From the IMG/VR virus record IMGVR_UViG_3300027754_000196, positions 1 through 40,472 of that record: a DNA stretch of 40,472 nt. One strand, 5' to 3'. This stretch comes from a virus. Position numbers and translations under genes: made by a program. Positions 10,201 to 18,528 of this stretch are shown here, piece by piece (position 1 is the first letter of the stretch; the number at the start of each line of letters is the position of its first letter). Under the pieces are notes generated by a model. It searched no databases and had not been told where the DNA came from. It saw only the letters and a program-made list of their open reading frames with translations.

Positions 10201-11962
10201 CCTGTAATATATGGGCATCATAATCTTCAGTTCTAACAAGAAATGGATCTGGTCTTAAATCATTATATGGGTAGTTTTGAAACAATCCTTTTTTGGTAAG
10301 ATTTGTTTTTCTTAGTTTGTATTCCCATATGTTATTAAACATTCCTTTTGCTACAATGCTTTTGTTACCTTCTCGTGAACCTCTAAGTATCTCATAACCA
10401 ATGATTTCAGATATAACAGCACCAGTTGAGTCTACAGGTTTGGCAATATTAGAAAACTTAACACCTAATATTTTTATACTATCAGTGTTTAAACCTGCTA
10501 CTTCATGAATGTGTGTAGTTTCATTTGACGGCATCTTATGGTGTCTAACATTTTTTCCACACAAATCTCCCCAGATTTCTGGTTTATCATTTGGATACTT
10601 TTCAGTAGACTCCCAATAAGCCATGTTACCTTTGTTTACAAACTGTCCAACACCGTCATCAGCAGTTCCAGATAGAAATCCAGATGTTGAAGTGTCATAA
10701 ACTTGCCATGCTTTGTTTTTTGAATAAACAACATCTGCAGTATTTACTATTACTAAGTCTGAAGCAACAGCAGCTCTACCAGGAATATGATATGATGCAG
10801 ATCTTGCACCAGTGTTGTATACCCATCTTATAAAAAAAGAATATACTTCATCTCTTAGATAACTCACATGATGTCCACCATTCCAATAGTAATCTGAATC
10901 ATATTTAACAGCAACCCATTCAGTTTTTATTTTGTTTGCTAATGGTTGATAGTTAATTACAGGCTCAGTTGTTAAACCAGATCTAATCAAGTAATTGTTA
11001 AGAGTAAACATTTTATCACTCTTGTCATAAATTACTGATTTCAAAGGTAAAATTCTCATGTCAACAGTAGTCAAACTTAGCAGTATAACATCTAAATTAA
11101 TCTTTGTACTATTTACACCAGCATTGTGTGTTATAGAGTAATTACCTATTTTTTTAGCAGACGCGTTTTGATTTACAGTTTGTACTATAACTAATTCAAA
11201 CTCATTAAAGTTTGTGTCTAAACCTGAAACAGTAATGTCTATAGAACCACCAACGCCAGTATGATCCCACAAAGGTTGTGGAGCACTTGGCATTGAATAA
11301 TCTGTAAGTTTTATACCATTTTCACTATATGCAATTAAAGCAACATAACTTCCATTTTGCAATTGACCAGCTCCTTGTGACCTTGTTACATTTACACATG
11401 GTTGTTTTACAATTGGATGAAGTCTTAATTTGTTACAATCAAGTTCGGTAGTATAATGTGGTTCATAGCAATCTGGATCTAAATTTGAGTCACCATCAAC
11501 TTTGTAATATTCTTGAGTCTTGTCAAGATTTAATGTTCTATCATAGTTTAAACCATCTTGAAAGTATACTGAAAAGGTACAATCGTAGTTTTCTTTTACA
11601 ATAGCCGTTATAAGATGTGAAAGTTTGAAGCCAAGACATTTATCATTTACAGATTTTGTATATGAACAATCCTTTTCATCAAAGATTCCAATTTCAGAGT
11701 TTACATTATCACCAGAAAACATAACGTACCTAGTGTCACGTATGTGAGCATACCCAAGTATTGTATAAGGTAGTGTTGTACAAAGTTGATTTGAAGGTTC
11801 ATTTCCTAATGTACCACCATCACCAATGTGAGAATTGTTTATAGCATTAATAGCATTATGCCACATACCATCAGTTAAGAACAATTCATTATTATCCTTA
11901 ACCATTCCTTTGCCAAAAGTACTTGTTTCAGCACTGGTTGTATTAGTAAATCCTGTTGCCAT
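7214..11962 (-). CDS. Muzzle-type giant tail protein
   Basis: A 1582-residue protein. Its N-terminus, with FGKGMVKDNN, an N/W-rich segment (about 30-40), GNEPSNQ and later NSEIGIFDE, matches my recollection of the conserved crAss-like muzzle protein (also called stabilization protein), which forms the distal tail tube. The body is mostly beta-rich with many aromatic residues. Two hydrophobic segments lie at about residues 648-675 and 716-740. They flank a Gly/Ser/Thr-rich loop and could be membrane-active or held inside the tail. A very acidic linker (about 985-1000, rich in D and E) follows. It begins 8 nt after the 387-aa ring-protein gene, consistent with a tail assembly operon, and its stop overlaps the next start. 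The family call rests on length, N-terminal pattern and gene order. Confidence 0.8.
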   Translation of the reverse strand: MATGFTNTTSAETSTFGKGMVKDNNELFLTDGMWHNAINAINNSHIGDGGTLGNEPSNQLCTTLPYTILGYAHIRDTRYVMFSGDNVNSEIGIFDEKDCSYTKSVNDKCLGFKLSHLITAIVKENYDCTFSVYFQDGLNYDRTLNLDKTQEYYKVDGDSNLDPDCYEPHYTTELDCNKLRLHPIVKQPCVNVTRSQGAGQLQNGSYVALIAYSENGIKLTDYSMPSAPQPLWDHTGVGGSIDITVSGLDTNFNEFELVIVQTVNQNASAKKIGNYSITHNAGVNSTKINLDVILLSLTTVDMRILPLKSVIYDKSDKMFTLNNYLIRSGLTTEPVINYQPLANKIKTEWVAVKYDSDYYWNGGHHVSYLRDEVYSFFIRWVYNTGARSASYHIPGRAAVASDLVIVNTADVVYSKNKAWQVYDTSTSGFLSGTADDGVGQFVNKGNMAYWESTEKYPNDKPEIWGDLCGKNVRHHKMPSNETTHIHEVAGLNTDSIKILGVKFSNIAKPVDSTGAVISEIIGYEILRGSREGNKSIVAKGMFNNIWEYKLRKTNLTKKGLFQNYPYNDLRPDPFLVRTEDYDAHILQGGENDSAGANLTTYRKDMFSFHSPETTFAKPYIGNNFVKLYKEQQATVSNQFQFPYRHPKYVMITDGAFIAAAVCGIGIGLVAALGSSSTQSTEDVSFFGLAGTQQTGGRGAGEGSAILDTIAGNITNIKGIAGLIMGAVVFAANFMYFAGQGTDKVLETVRRISKKRQYVLQLNSHGFYRESASVANAASAPYTSAPSIIREVKPSKIKYIGSGIHDFDASYRINNLYRTKYVALELKADVANPVSTTDNSKATLANMGMSYKEGNVTKEFQTTSVAYYGAIKMDYDNQYGQLGSIIQVPVASCVNSGTESPVIFGGDTYINRYTEKNAYMFFDTWLMGELDATEFDYRTYINGPLPRYWANFEKFDLDDLGFGAVGGGDAGTDNAAEDDDDGNSAKAKEKKGFFKTLKSFKLTSPSDFHRFDRNGKHGVLAVKWAYMYLSANGVRDFFCESEFNLAYRDYGEDTTQKFYDPYGNSFNDTNLMFRSDLIIKPTFFKYDLSLSASKLYNNFTTWGAILQKDYDPKIYSSCFEYYPDRVIYSLQQQSGLKRDNWRNFLPLNYKDFKGKICSIKAMNATGAIILFEDAEPVNFVGVDQLQTTGGVKVTIGDGGLFAQNMQSLANADDVLEYGSCISSRSAVNTPFGLFYISQKAGKILQSNGGSLDEISRNGMKYWFMEHLPSKLLTAFPDCELYDNPVIGIGCQAVYDAQYEIIYFTKKDYMPLRPEAFLFDDISGIPYFITDTHVKRFVPFSDTASWQDCSWTISYDPKTKMFVSFHEWIPQLAMPSYKHFFTMKNRGIWRHNSTWNSYCNYYGTDYPWEVEFPVVTPNAVNSIRNVEYFLDTVKYYNNGDDFHHLLDENFDRAIVFNSEQVSGILKLITQGKNSPLHVVNYPQIGLNGIGIIYSKEEQKYRFNQFWDVTKDRGEFTGVKIPIWMTDCAGFRRVLNPSAIDYTKPAVERKKFRHFANRVILRKLVSGDKKMILKLVNVKLLASTR

Positions 11963-11969
11963 AAGTTAT

Positions 11970-13133
11970 TTATTTAAACATTCTGTAGTAGTTAAGATAC
12001 TGAGCTTTTCTGTTCATTTCCCATGTTTGTTTTAATGTAGCAAAATCTGGTGTATTAACAAAAGTCAATGCATTGTTTCTTGCTGGTCTAAGTTGCTGAG
12101 TAACAAGTTGTAAGTGATTATTAACTGGTTCACCTGCCATGAAAAGATTCTCAAAAATTCTTTGTTTGATTGCATATTCATAATACTCATTAGCATATGG
12201 ATGATCCATAACCAATAAGTTTCCTTCATCGTCTTCCATTAATGATTGATAGTTTAGATAAACTTCTCCATCAGGAAAGTTGCAAACAAGAAAGCCATTC
12301 TTGATAACTACTGTATATTTTTCTGTTGTATTAATGTGAATGTTTGGAGAGTCAACAGATAGTGTTTTATTTTTTCCAATTCTCAAAGGAATCATTTTTT
12401 TAAACTCATATCTAAAACCTTCTTCATTACAACATGTCACACCACCTGTTGTGTTTAATTCTGTTGTTGCTGTACATCTTGTTGTAACCAATCCATCACT
12501 ACAACATGTAGAAATATCTCCTACTGCTAATCCACAACCTGCAGCAATATTACTACCACCAATTATTGTAACTTTTACATTTGCTAAATTACCTGGAAAA
12601 GCAGAGTTAAGATTAAAAGAATTCATATTATCAACTGTATTAAACACTATATCTAATGATATAAAGTTTCCAGTTGCGTCATAACACTGTACAATAAAGT
12701 CTCTTGTGTTAAGATTATGATTGATCAAGTTGTCACCTGGGACAATTGTCAAAGTTTGTGTATATAAGTTTATCATACCTCCATTTGCTCTTAGTACATC
12801 ATCAGCCATGTTTATACCGTCAAGTACACCTTGACAATACGTTTTGTAAGAATATGTTGTTTCTATTGGATAAGCCAAAATGTTTTTGTCATCACATAAC
12901 AATGCAAAATTCAAAACATCTATATCAGCAGGGAGTCTTCCCTTACCATTTACTATTTCTATAACCTTTGATCTTGCAGGATTAATTTTTAAACCAAGAT
13001 CATAATTGACTCTCATAGCCACTTTAAGAAGTTGTTGAGAGTCTATCATCCCTTCAAGATCAAATGTTCTTAAATCAATTCTAACACTGTCTAACAGGTC
13101 ATCAAAGGTTCTGTATTGTATTTCTTTTAACAT
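11970..13133 (-). CDS. crAss-type neck/ring protein, 387 aa
   Basis: A 387-residue protein opening with MLKEIQYRTFDDLLDSVRID and then DLEGMIDSQQLLKVAMRVNY, a pattern I recall from crAss-like tail/neck ring proteins. The N-terminal third looks helical, of the adaptor type. The middle (about 120-250) is beta-rich and carries a cysteine-dense loop (about 200-235) with CC pairs, unusual for an intracellular protein. The C-terminal part includes repeated tyrosine motifs and NYYRMFK at the end. It lies between a smaller neck gene (10-nt gap) and the muzzle gene (7-nt gap), fitting sequential assembly of the tail. The precise ring position cannot be told from sequence alone. Confidence 0.72.
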   Translation of the reverse strand: MLKEIQYRTFDDLLDSVRIDLRTFDLEGMIDSQQLLKVAMRVNYDLGLKINPARSKVIEIVNGKGRLPADIDVLNFALLCDDKNILAYPIETTYSYKTYCQGVLDGINMADDVLRANGGMINLYTQTLTIVPGDNLINHNLNTRDFIVQCYDATGNFISLDIVFNTVDNMNSFNLNSAFPGNLANVKVTIIGGSNIAAGCGLAVGDISTCCSDGLVTTRCTATTELNTTGGVTCCNEEGFRYEFKKMIPLRIGKNKTLSVDSPNIHINTTEKYTVVIKNGFLVCNFPDGEVYLNYQSLMEDDEGNLLVMDHPYANEYYEYAIKQRIFENLFMAGEPVNNHLQLVTQQLRPARNNALTFVNTPDFATLKQTWEMNRKAQYLNYYRMFK

Positions 13134-13143
13134 CTTATTTAGA

Positions 13144-13815
13144 TTATCTTGTTAAACTTCCCATATCGTGACCTGCATCACCAGGAATCTGCAGCATTAC
13201 ACCCATATCTCTTGCAACCAATTGCTCAATTTCAGAAAACAAAAATTCTGGAACATTGATACTCTTGTCTTGGATGTACGTACAGTCATCATCAGTATCA
13301 CAGTTGTATTTACTAATATCTCCTTCAAACACTCCTTCAACTCTTACAGCATCCCAATCAATATTAGGAAAGTATAAATAACCATCTAAATACCAATAGT
13401 ATTTTTTCTTATTATATTTGAATGTTTTTTGCTTAACCATTTTTTCAAATGTAGCTGGGTATGTTGGTGTTAAATCTTCTGTTATGTCTAATGATGAAAC
13501 AGTTCTGATTAAAGGACCAAAATAACCTTCTATCATTGCTGGAAGTTTTTCTTTACTTCTCTTTATTTTACAACCAGTGTAAATACAAATACAACCAGCA
13601 TCAGCTTTATCTACATCAATTAGTTCAACAAACTTTAACGGTTGAAATACTGAAGAAAACTTCATGATTTTATTTACATTGTCTTGTCTTCTCATAAGAA
13701 GCTTTGCATGCTTCATTATGACTGAATATAAAAAACGATCAGTCAGAAAGGCATCTTGCTTAACTGACTTAATCTGGTTTCTTACTCTTGATATTGATTC
13801 TCCTATTGTTGTCAT
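13144..13815 (-). CDS. Neck/tail ring-type structural protein, 223 aa
   Basis: A 223-residue protein beginning MTTIGESISRVRNQIKSVKQ and then DAFLTDRFLYSVIMKHAKLL, a helical N-terminus that recurs in crAss-like conserved structural proteins near the ring genes. The second half is beta-rich with YYWYLDGYLYFPNIDWDAVR, and the C-terminal helix ends with QLVARDMGVMLQIPGDAGHD. The start codon overlaps the stop of the 196-aa gene by 4 nt, so translation is probably coupled. The structural role is inferred from position between the metallophosphoesterase block and the larger ring and muzzle genes. Confidence 0.7.
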   Translation of the reverse strand: MTTIGESISRVRNQIKSVKQDAFLTDRFLYSVIMKHAKLLMRRQDNVNKIMKFSSVFQPLKFVELIDVDKADAGCICIYTGCKIKRSKEKLPAMIEGYFGPLIRTVSSLDITEDLTPTYPATFEKMVKQKTFKYNKKKYYWYLDGYLYFPNIDWDAVRVEGVFEGDISKYNCDTDDDCTYIQDKSINVPEFLFSEIEQLVARDMGVMLQIPGDAGHDMGSLTR

Positions 13816-14402
13816 AAATCAAACTCGTTATAAGTGTCTATTTTATTTTCTGCTCTTTCTTGTTTTCCAAGATAGTATTCATTCTTTTTGTAAACAGCAG
13901 AAATCTTTTTTGTTGAATCGACTTCTATATACTGTTTCCATCTTTTAGGATACTCCTGTCCAACAGTTCTTTTAAATTGTCTTACTGCAGTAAAGCCCCA
14001 CAATTCATGATTTTTAAATCTATACTTTGTTCCATAGTTTGTAAAAAAGATTTTAGCCAAATGCTGATCGCTTTCCCAGTTTCTATGTTGTATAGCTTTC
14101 ATGTGCTGTGTTGTAGCTTTGAAATCTACATTCTTACTTTTCTTAGCAGGACATGTTCCAATAAAGATATGCCCTAATTGTTCTGGTAATTCAACACCAT
14201 CTCTTTTTTCTACTACTGTTTTCCAAACATTTCCATTAAAAGAAAGTATGATATCTTTTATATCATCATCTGTAAGGTCTCTCACAGATGCTAACTCTTT
14301 TCTAATCAATGCAATGAACTCCTTGTTTAAAGTCCCTTCAGATTCTTTTCTAAATCTTGGAGCATTTAAGTCTGGTATCTTTACTTCTGTCATGGGTGTC
14401 AA
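13812..14402 (-). CDS. Conserved crAss-like protein of unknown function, 196 aa
   Basis: A 196-residue protein with no recognised domain. The N-terminus contains KIPDLNAPRFRKE and a helix-rich region (20-70). The centre (about 70-130) has IFIGTCPAKKSKNVDFKATT and paired aromatic residues, and the C-terminal part is highly basic and tyrosine-rich. It is compact and uninterrupted, follows the metallophosphoesterase by 34 nt and overlaps the following gene by 4 nt. It is therefore expressed with the tail ring genes and may be a minor structural or assembly protein. That is context only. Confidence 0.65.
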   Translation of the reverse strand: MTPMTEVKIPDLNAPRFRKESEGTLNKEFIALIRKELASVRDLTDDDIKDIILSFNGNVWKTVVEKRDGVELPEQLGHIFIGTCPAKKSKNVDFKATTQHMKAIQHRNWESDQHLAKIFFTNYGTKYRFKNHELWGFTAVRQFKRTVGQEYPKRWKQYIEVDSTKKISAVYKKNEYYLGKQERAENKIDTYNEFDL

Positions 14403-14436
14403 TAAGAAATTACTAAAAAATAAGGACTTTTCAAAG

Positions 14437-15735
14437 TTATATGCTATATGTAAACTCAGAAACTAATCCTTTTTGTGCATCATGTAAGTGAATTAACGCT
14501 GAACGTCTTGATCCTGTATACTTGTTATGATGATGATAATAATCACCAGCAGTCAATGCAGGTATGATTTTAGTAATAAAACCATTCTCTCCATTTTCTG
14601 TTATATACTCTTTGGTTTTACCATAATGGTAATGTCCAGTATATAATGTTCTGTATAAAGTTTGTCCCCATATTTCTGGAAACTCTGTTGCATAAACCAG
14701 TGGATTGTTTTTTGCAGTTACATCACCATGTTCAACTGCAAACATGTTAACACCAAATTGAATAACTTTTCTTTCTTCATACTTTACATTAAACTTGATA
14801 TTTCTTTCTTTATAGAAAGCTTGAGAAACAGCATGCAACAAATGAAATGATGAAAGTCTATCATGATTTCCTGGTATAAATACTATTTCTAAATCTTCTG
14901 TATATTGTTTAAACAAGTTGATTATTCTACATACTGTATCAAATGCTAACAAGTAAGCATCAGGTGCTGTCATACCATTTTCTACAACGGTACCTTTTGT
15001 TGTTGTACCATGAAATGTATCCATGTTTAAAATATCTCCTCCAATAACAAAAATGATCTTTTCTAAATGGTAGTTTAAATAAGCTTTTGATATAAGATAC
15101 TTAGCTGCTTTATAAACTTCTTCTGCGATATCATCATTGTCTAATTTTCCAAAATGTAAATCTTGAAAAGACATTACTCCACAAACGCGTTCATCTACAT
15201 CTCTATTAAGTTGTAAGTCTTCTGGTTTAACTGCTTCAAATTCAGGTATACCTCTTTCACTAAGAAGTTCATATAAATCAACTATTGCTCTTTCTTCTTC
15301 TTTTACTCTTGTTACCAATGCTGATACTAACCATTTATCATGTTTTTCTTTATTCCAATATTGACTAAGTTTCCACTTGGTAGTGTCCAGTTTTAGAATA
15401 CTGATGATTTCCTCAGCTGATTTTGGTTCTGTTGAAGATAATGCTGTAATCTTACTTGTGCCTTCTTCAACATTTTCATGAACTTCTATCACTCTACTTG
15501 CTAATAGTAATTCTTTAGTTGGACAGGACTTGTCTATGTCTGTCCTAGTCTTGTCAGAACCTGTGATTAAATCTGCAATGTAATCTGCAATGGCTTCTCT
15601 TTTCTCTCTAAGAACTTCACTTATCTGATCTTTAGCTGCAACATAGTCATCAATTGTGATTCCTAATCGTTCAGCTTCTACTTCAATAGATTTCTTTCTT
15701 TGAAGACTTTGATACACTTCTGCAATATTGTTCAT
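14437..15735 (-). CDS. Calcineurin-like metallophosphoesterase
   Basis: A 432-residue protein. The C-terminal two thirds hold all motifs of the calcineurin-like dimetal phosphoesterase fold: D192 and H194 (QDLHFG), GGD ending at D234, GNHD at 289-292, HGD at 336-338 and GHYH at 367-370. It should bind two metal ions and hydrolyse a phosphodiester or phosphomonoester, perhaps in DNA (SbcD/Mre11-like) or a nucleotide. The N-terminal 180 residues look helical and charged. A small segment (about 105-140, SAEEIISILKLDTTKW then KWLVSALV) resembles a prefix that I recall in phage metallophosphatases. It starts a new gene group after the terminator near 15790. It is odd in being placed among tail genes. 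The substrate is unknown. Confidence 0.9.
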   Translation of the reverse strand: MNNIAEVYQSLQRKKSIEVEAERLGITIDDYVAAKDQISEVLREKREAIADYIADLITGSDKTRTDIDKSCPTKELLLASRVIEVHENVEEGTSKITALSSTEPKSAEEIISILKLDTTKWKLSQYWNKEKHDKWLVSALVTRVKEEERAIVDLYELLSERGIPEFEAVKPEDLQLNRDVDERVCGVMSFQDLHFGKLDNDDIAEEVYKAAKYLISKAYLNYHLEKIIFVIGGDILNMDTFHGTTTKGTVVENGMTAPDAYLLAFDTVCRIINLFKQYTEDLEIVFIPGNHDRLSSFHLLHAVSQAFYKERNIKFNVKYEERKVIQFGVNMFAVEHGDVTAKNNPLVYATEFPEIWGQTLYRTLYTGHYHYGKTKEYITENGENGFITKIIPALTAGDYYHHHNKYTGSRRSALIHLHDAQKGLVSEFTYSI

Positions 15736-15756
15736 AAAATTGTTTTAGAATGTTTG

Positions 15757-15785
15757 TAAAGATAAGAATTTTTTTATAAAACAAA
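15757..15785 (-). promoter_or_regulatory. Weak candidate promoter before the metallophosphoesterase
   Basis: Minus-strand TTTG (15785-15782) and TATCTTTA (15764-15757), one mismatch from TAnnTTTG, are 17 nt apart, shorter than usual. A start near 15750 would place the first base about 15 nt before the ATG at 15735. The location directly after a terminator is sensible, but the match is weak. Confidence 0.25.
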
Positions 15786-15812
15786 CCCCCTTTAGCATCA
15801 CACCAAAAGGGG
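15776..15812 (-). terminator. Intrinsic terminator after the fibre cluster
   Basis: On the minus strand CCCCTTT (15812-15806) and AAAGGGG (15793-15787) form a 7-bp stem around a 12-nt loop, followed by GTTTGTTTTAT. It lies 30 nt past the stop of the 888-aa fibre gene and separates the fibre cluster from the metallophosphoesterase/ring/muzzle genes. Confidence 0.65.
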
Positions 15813-15841
15813 TAAGTTCATAGGTAAACCAACAAACCTAA

Positions 15842-18508
15842 TTAATCAAGTATAAAATGCAAACTGTCAATAGTAAATGAAAAACCACCTACTTGATTAT
15901 AATCACCTCCATCACATGTAATTAACCATTTTCCTAAAGATGAAGTATCAGCATCTAACGGTGAGTTAACATTTCCTGTACCTGCTCCATCAAAAGATGT
16001 TGTTGCAGCATTCCATTTAGTTACAAAATCACCTTCTCTTACATTACAAATTATTGGTCTCATTGTTGAACCACCATTTAATGTAGTACTTGTACCAAGA
16101 GGTTGTTCTACATCTTGAACAGTGCCAATGTATAGAGCACCATTTGACATAATGTATAAACTAAAAACTGTAGACAAAGATGCTCCGTAAGAAGTAGTAC
16201 CTGATATAAGTTTTGTTGTAGCATTTACAACAGCTCCACCAGAGAGTGAGTTAAGTCTAGTTTGACGTTGTGCTATGATGACACCACCAAAAGCTGTTCT
16301 GCTATTAAAACTTGGCTGAACACCATTACACCATAATGCTGTAGGTAAACATGTAGTATTGTTTTTAAAATACAGACCCCCATTTGGATTTAGAGTTACA
16401 CCTCCTGTTCCTGTATAAGGAGCAACTGCAGCAATATCAGCGTAGCCATTTGTACTAGCATATGAGCCAGCACCTAAAACTATAGCAGTGCTACCACCAG
16501 TTGTTGGATTTGCCAGAGGTATTGTAACGGCTCCTCTAAAAAATATTTGTTTACCAATTCTTCTAACTTGTGGCTTATTATTATCTAGAGTACCTAAATG
16601 AGTAAATCCTAAAAGATCTAACCATCCTGAATCATTGTTTGTTATTTCAACAGTAATACCTGTCGATGAAACTTCTGTTTCTGTATTAAATTCACAATTT
16701 CCTACTATGTCTACGTAACTTGGTCCATTACACACATAATTAGTAGAAAGTAATGCATTATTGCCACCATCAAATGTTTTAATTGCAAGACCTCCAAATG
16801 GACATGGTCCAGGCACAGGATGCTCCCCATCCCCAAAACTAGTAGTAGGTGCAGGTGATACAGTTACATAATCACCATTTTTTGGATTGCAAAGTTTTAA
16901 AGGTGTACCTACTAATTCATCATCTACACCAGAACGTGTTTCAACAAGAATTCCTCCATAAAGACAAATTGGATCTGAACCTGGTGCTATATAGTTTGTT
17001 ACAATATAGTTTCCATCTAAACCTGGATTAACATAGTTTATTGCAAAGTTTTGATCAGTAAGAGTGATGCTACCACTAGATGCAATTAACGCCATGTTAA
17101 ATGTGTGATAATTAGCAACATGTGTACTACTTATAACTCTGAAAATTGCAAAGACGTCAGAGTTATTTACATCTGTTATCTGTACTCTTGCATTTGTGTC
17201 AATAGAGCTTAACCATGTTGCTGCATTACCAATACTTGCTACAGCACCAGTATAACCCAACATTGATGTTTCATTTAAAATCAGAGTATTTACAAGAGCA
17301 AGATTACCATTGTTTAAAACGGCTTTACCTGGTGCTGTTACTGTACTAGAGTTGCATTCATAAACTAAAGTGTTTGGACCAACTGCTCCTTTTGCACCAT
17401 CAGTTCCATTGCTACCAGCAAAACCTCTATCACCTTTTAGGGTAAAAGAAACTGATATATCACTTCCAGTTATAAATGTTCCTGAACCTGCTACTAAATT
17501 TACTTCAAAAATATGTGATGTGTTTGTAGAGTTACTAAGAATTCTCCAAACCTCATAAATACCAAAAATAGTACTATTTAAAGAATTGTATAACTGTATT
17601 CTATCACCAACAACTACAGATTCTAACCAGGCATTTGCATTACTCAATATAGGATTAACCATACCATAATAACCAACTCTTGATGTATTACTTGCAGTTA
17701 CACGAGTTACTGATGTAGCTTGTAAAGCATTTACAACTACATTACCTGGTGCATCCACTCCCATTTTATAAATGATTGAGTTTGAACCTGGAGAACCTTG
17801 ACTTCCATCATCCCCTGGATCACCTGCTGGTCCTACTACATAACCTGCATCAAATACTGAAGCATCTGATTTAGTTATAATTAAGTGACCTGCTCCATTG
17901 ATAACACCAGATGTAATACCAACACCTTGATTACCTTGAAGTCCTACATCACCTCTTGGTATTGTAAAGTTAAAACGTTTTACACTTGGTGTACTTGACG
18001 GATCTAATGTGACAATGGCACTTGTTCCAGGTGCTCCTGTTGAAACATTAAAGGGTGTAACATTAGGTGAAACACCATCATTACCAGAAGGCAATCTAAA
18101 TTGAAGACTATATGTTCCTGGACTAACTAGTGTACTAGTAACAATAGGAGGTAAACTAGGTGTTGCAATTTGCACCGCTGGTGTTATTAGAAGTACAGGT
18201 GGTGGACCAGGAAGTCCTGGTGTACCTGGGGCTCCTACAAAACCTCCTGCACATATTTGAGCATATAAGTTTTGAATCAAGGGTGTTAAACCAAGCCCTG
18301 TATTAACAAGTGTTTGTGAACCACAAGTAATTGGTGCACCATTGTACACAACACAGTTTGTGTAAACCGTTTCTAAACAGGGTGTTCCTGTAGAACATGG
18401 TACTAATGCAGGTAATTCTGAAGGATTACACGATGCACATTGGGATAACCCATTGCATTCTGCACATCCTGTACCAGTTCCTGCTATTACAAAATCTTCT
18501 TGAGCCAT
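15842..18508 (-). CDS. Collagen-like tail fibre protein, 888 aa
   Basis: An 888-residue fibre. The Cys-rich N-terminus (1-95) has CxxC patterns and CVVYNGAPITCG, shared with the 660-aa fibre and probably the virion-docking end. Collagen-like Gly-X-Y runs occur around 94-105 (GAPGTPGLPGPP), 185-195, 226-240 and 362-382. Two copies of a beta module of about 115 residues follow the third and fourth runs (about 243-360 and 383-495), each with a phrase like (I/V)F(G/A)I(Y/F). The C-terminal half is Thr/Gly/Asn-rich beta sequence ending in FTIDSLHFILD, a likely host-contact tip. It is the last gene of the fibre cluster, followed by a terminator. Receptor binding is inferred. Confidence 0.88.
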   Translation of the reverse strand: MAQEDFVIAGTGTGCAECNGLSQCASCNPSELPALVPCSTGTPCLETVYTNCVVYNGAPITCGSQTLVNTGLGLTPLIQNLYAQICAGGFVGAPGTPGLPGPPPVLLITPAVQIATPSLPPIVTSTLVSPGTYSLQFRLPSGNDGVSPNVTPFNVSTGAPGTSAIVTLDPSSTPSVKRFNFTIPRGDVGLQGNQGVGITSGVINGAGHLIITKSDASVFDAGYVVGPAGDPGDDGSQGSPGSNSIIYKMGVDAPGNVVVNALQATSVTRVTASNTSRVGYYGMVNPILSNANAWLESVVVGDRIQLYNSLNSTIFGIYEVWRILSNSTNTSHIFEVNLVAGSGTFITGSDISVSFTLKGDRGFAGSNGTDGAKGAVGPNTLVYECNSSTVTAPGKAVLNNGNLALVNTLILNETSMLGYTGAVASIGNAATWLSSIDTNARVQITDVNNSDVFAIFRVISSTHVANYHTFNMALIASSGSITLTDQNFAINYVNPGLDGNYIVTNYIAPGSDPICLYGGILVETRSGVDDELVGTPLKLCNPKNGDYVTVSPAPTTSFGDGEHPVPGPCPFGGLAIKTFDGGNNALLSTNYVCNGPSYVDIVGNCEFNTETEVSSTGITVEITNNDSGWLDLLGFTHLGTLDNNKPQVRRIGKQIFFRGAVTIPLANPTTGGSTAIVLGAGSYASTNGYADIAAVAPYTGTGGVTLNPNGGLYFKNNTTCLPTALWCNGVQPSFNSRTAFGGVIIAQRQTRLNSLSGGAVVNATTKLISGTTSYGASLSTVFSLYIMSNGALYIGTVQDVEQPLGTSTTLNGGSTMRPIICNVREGDFVTKWNAATTSFDGAGTGNVNSPLDADTSSLGKWLITCDGGDYNQVGGFSFTIDSLHFILD

Positions 18509-18528
18509 AATATATTGTTTTTATTGTT

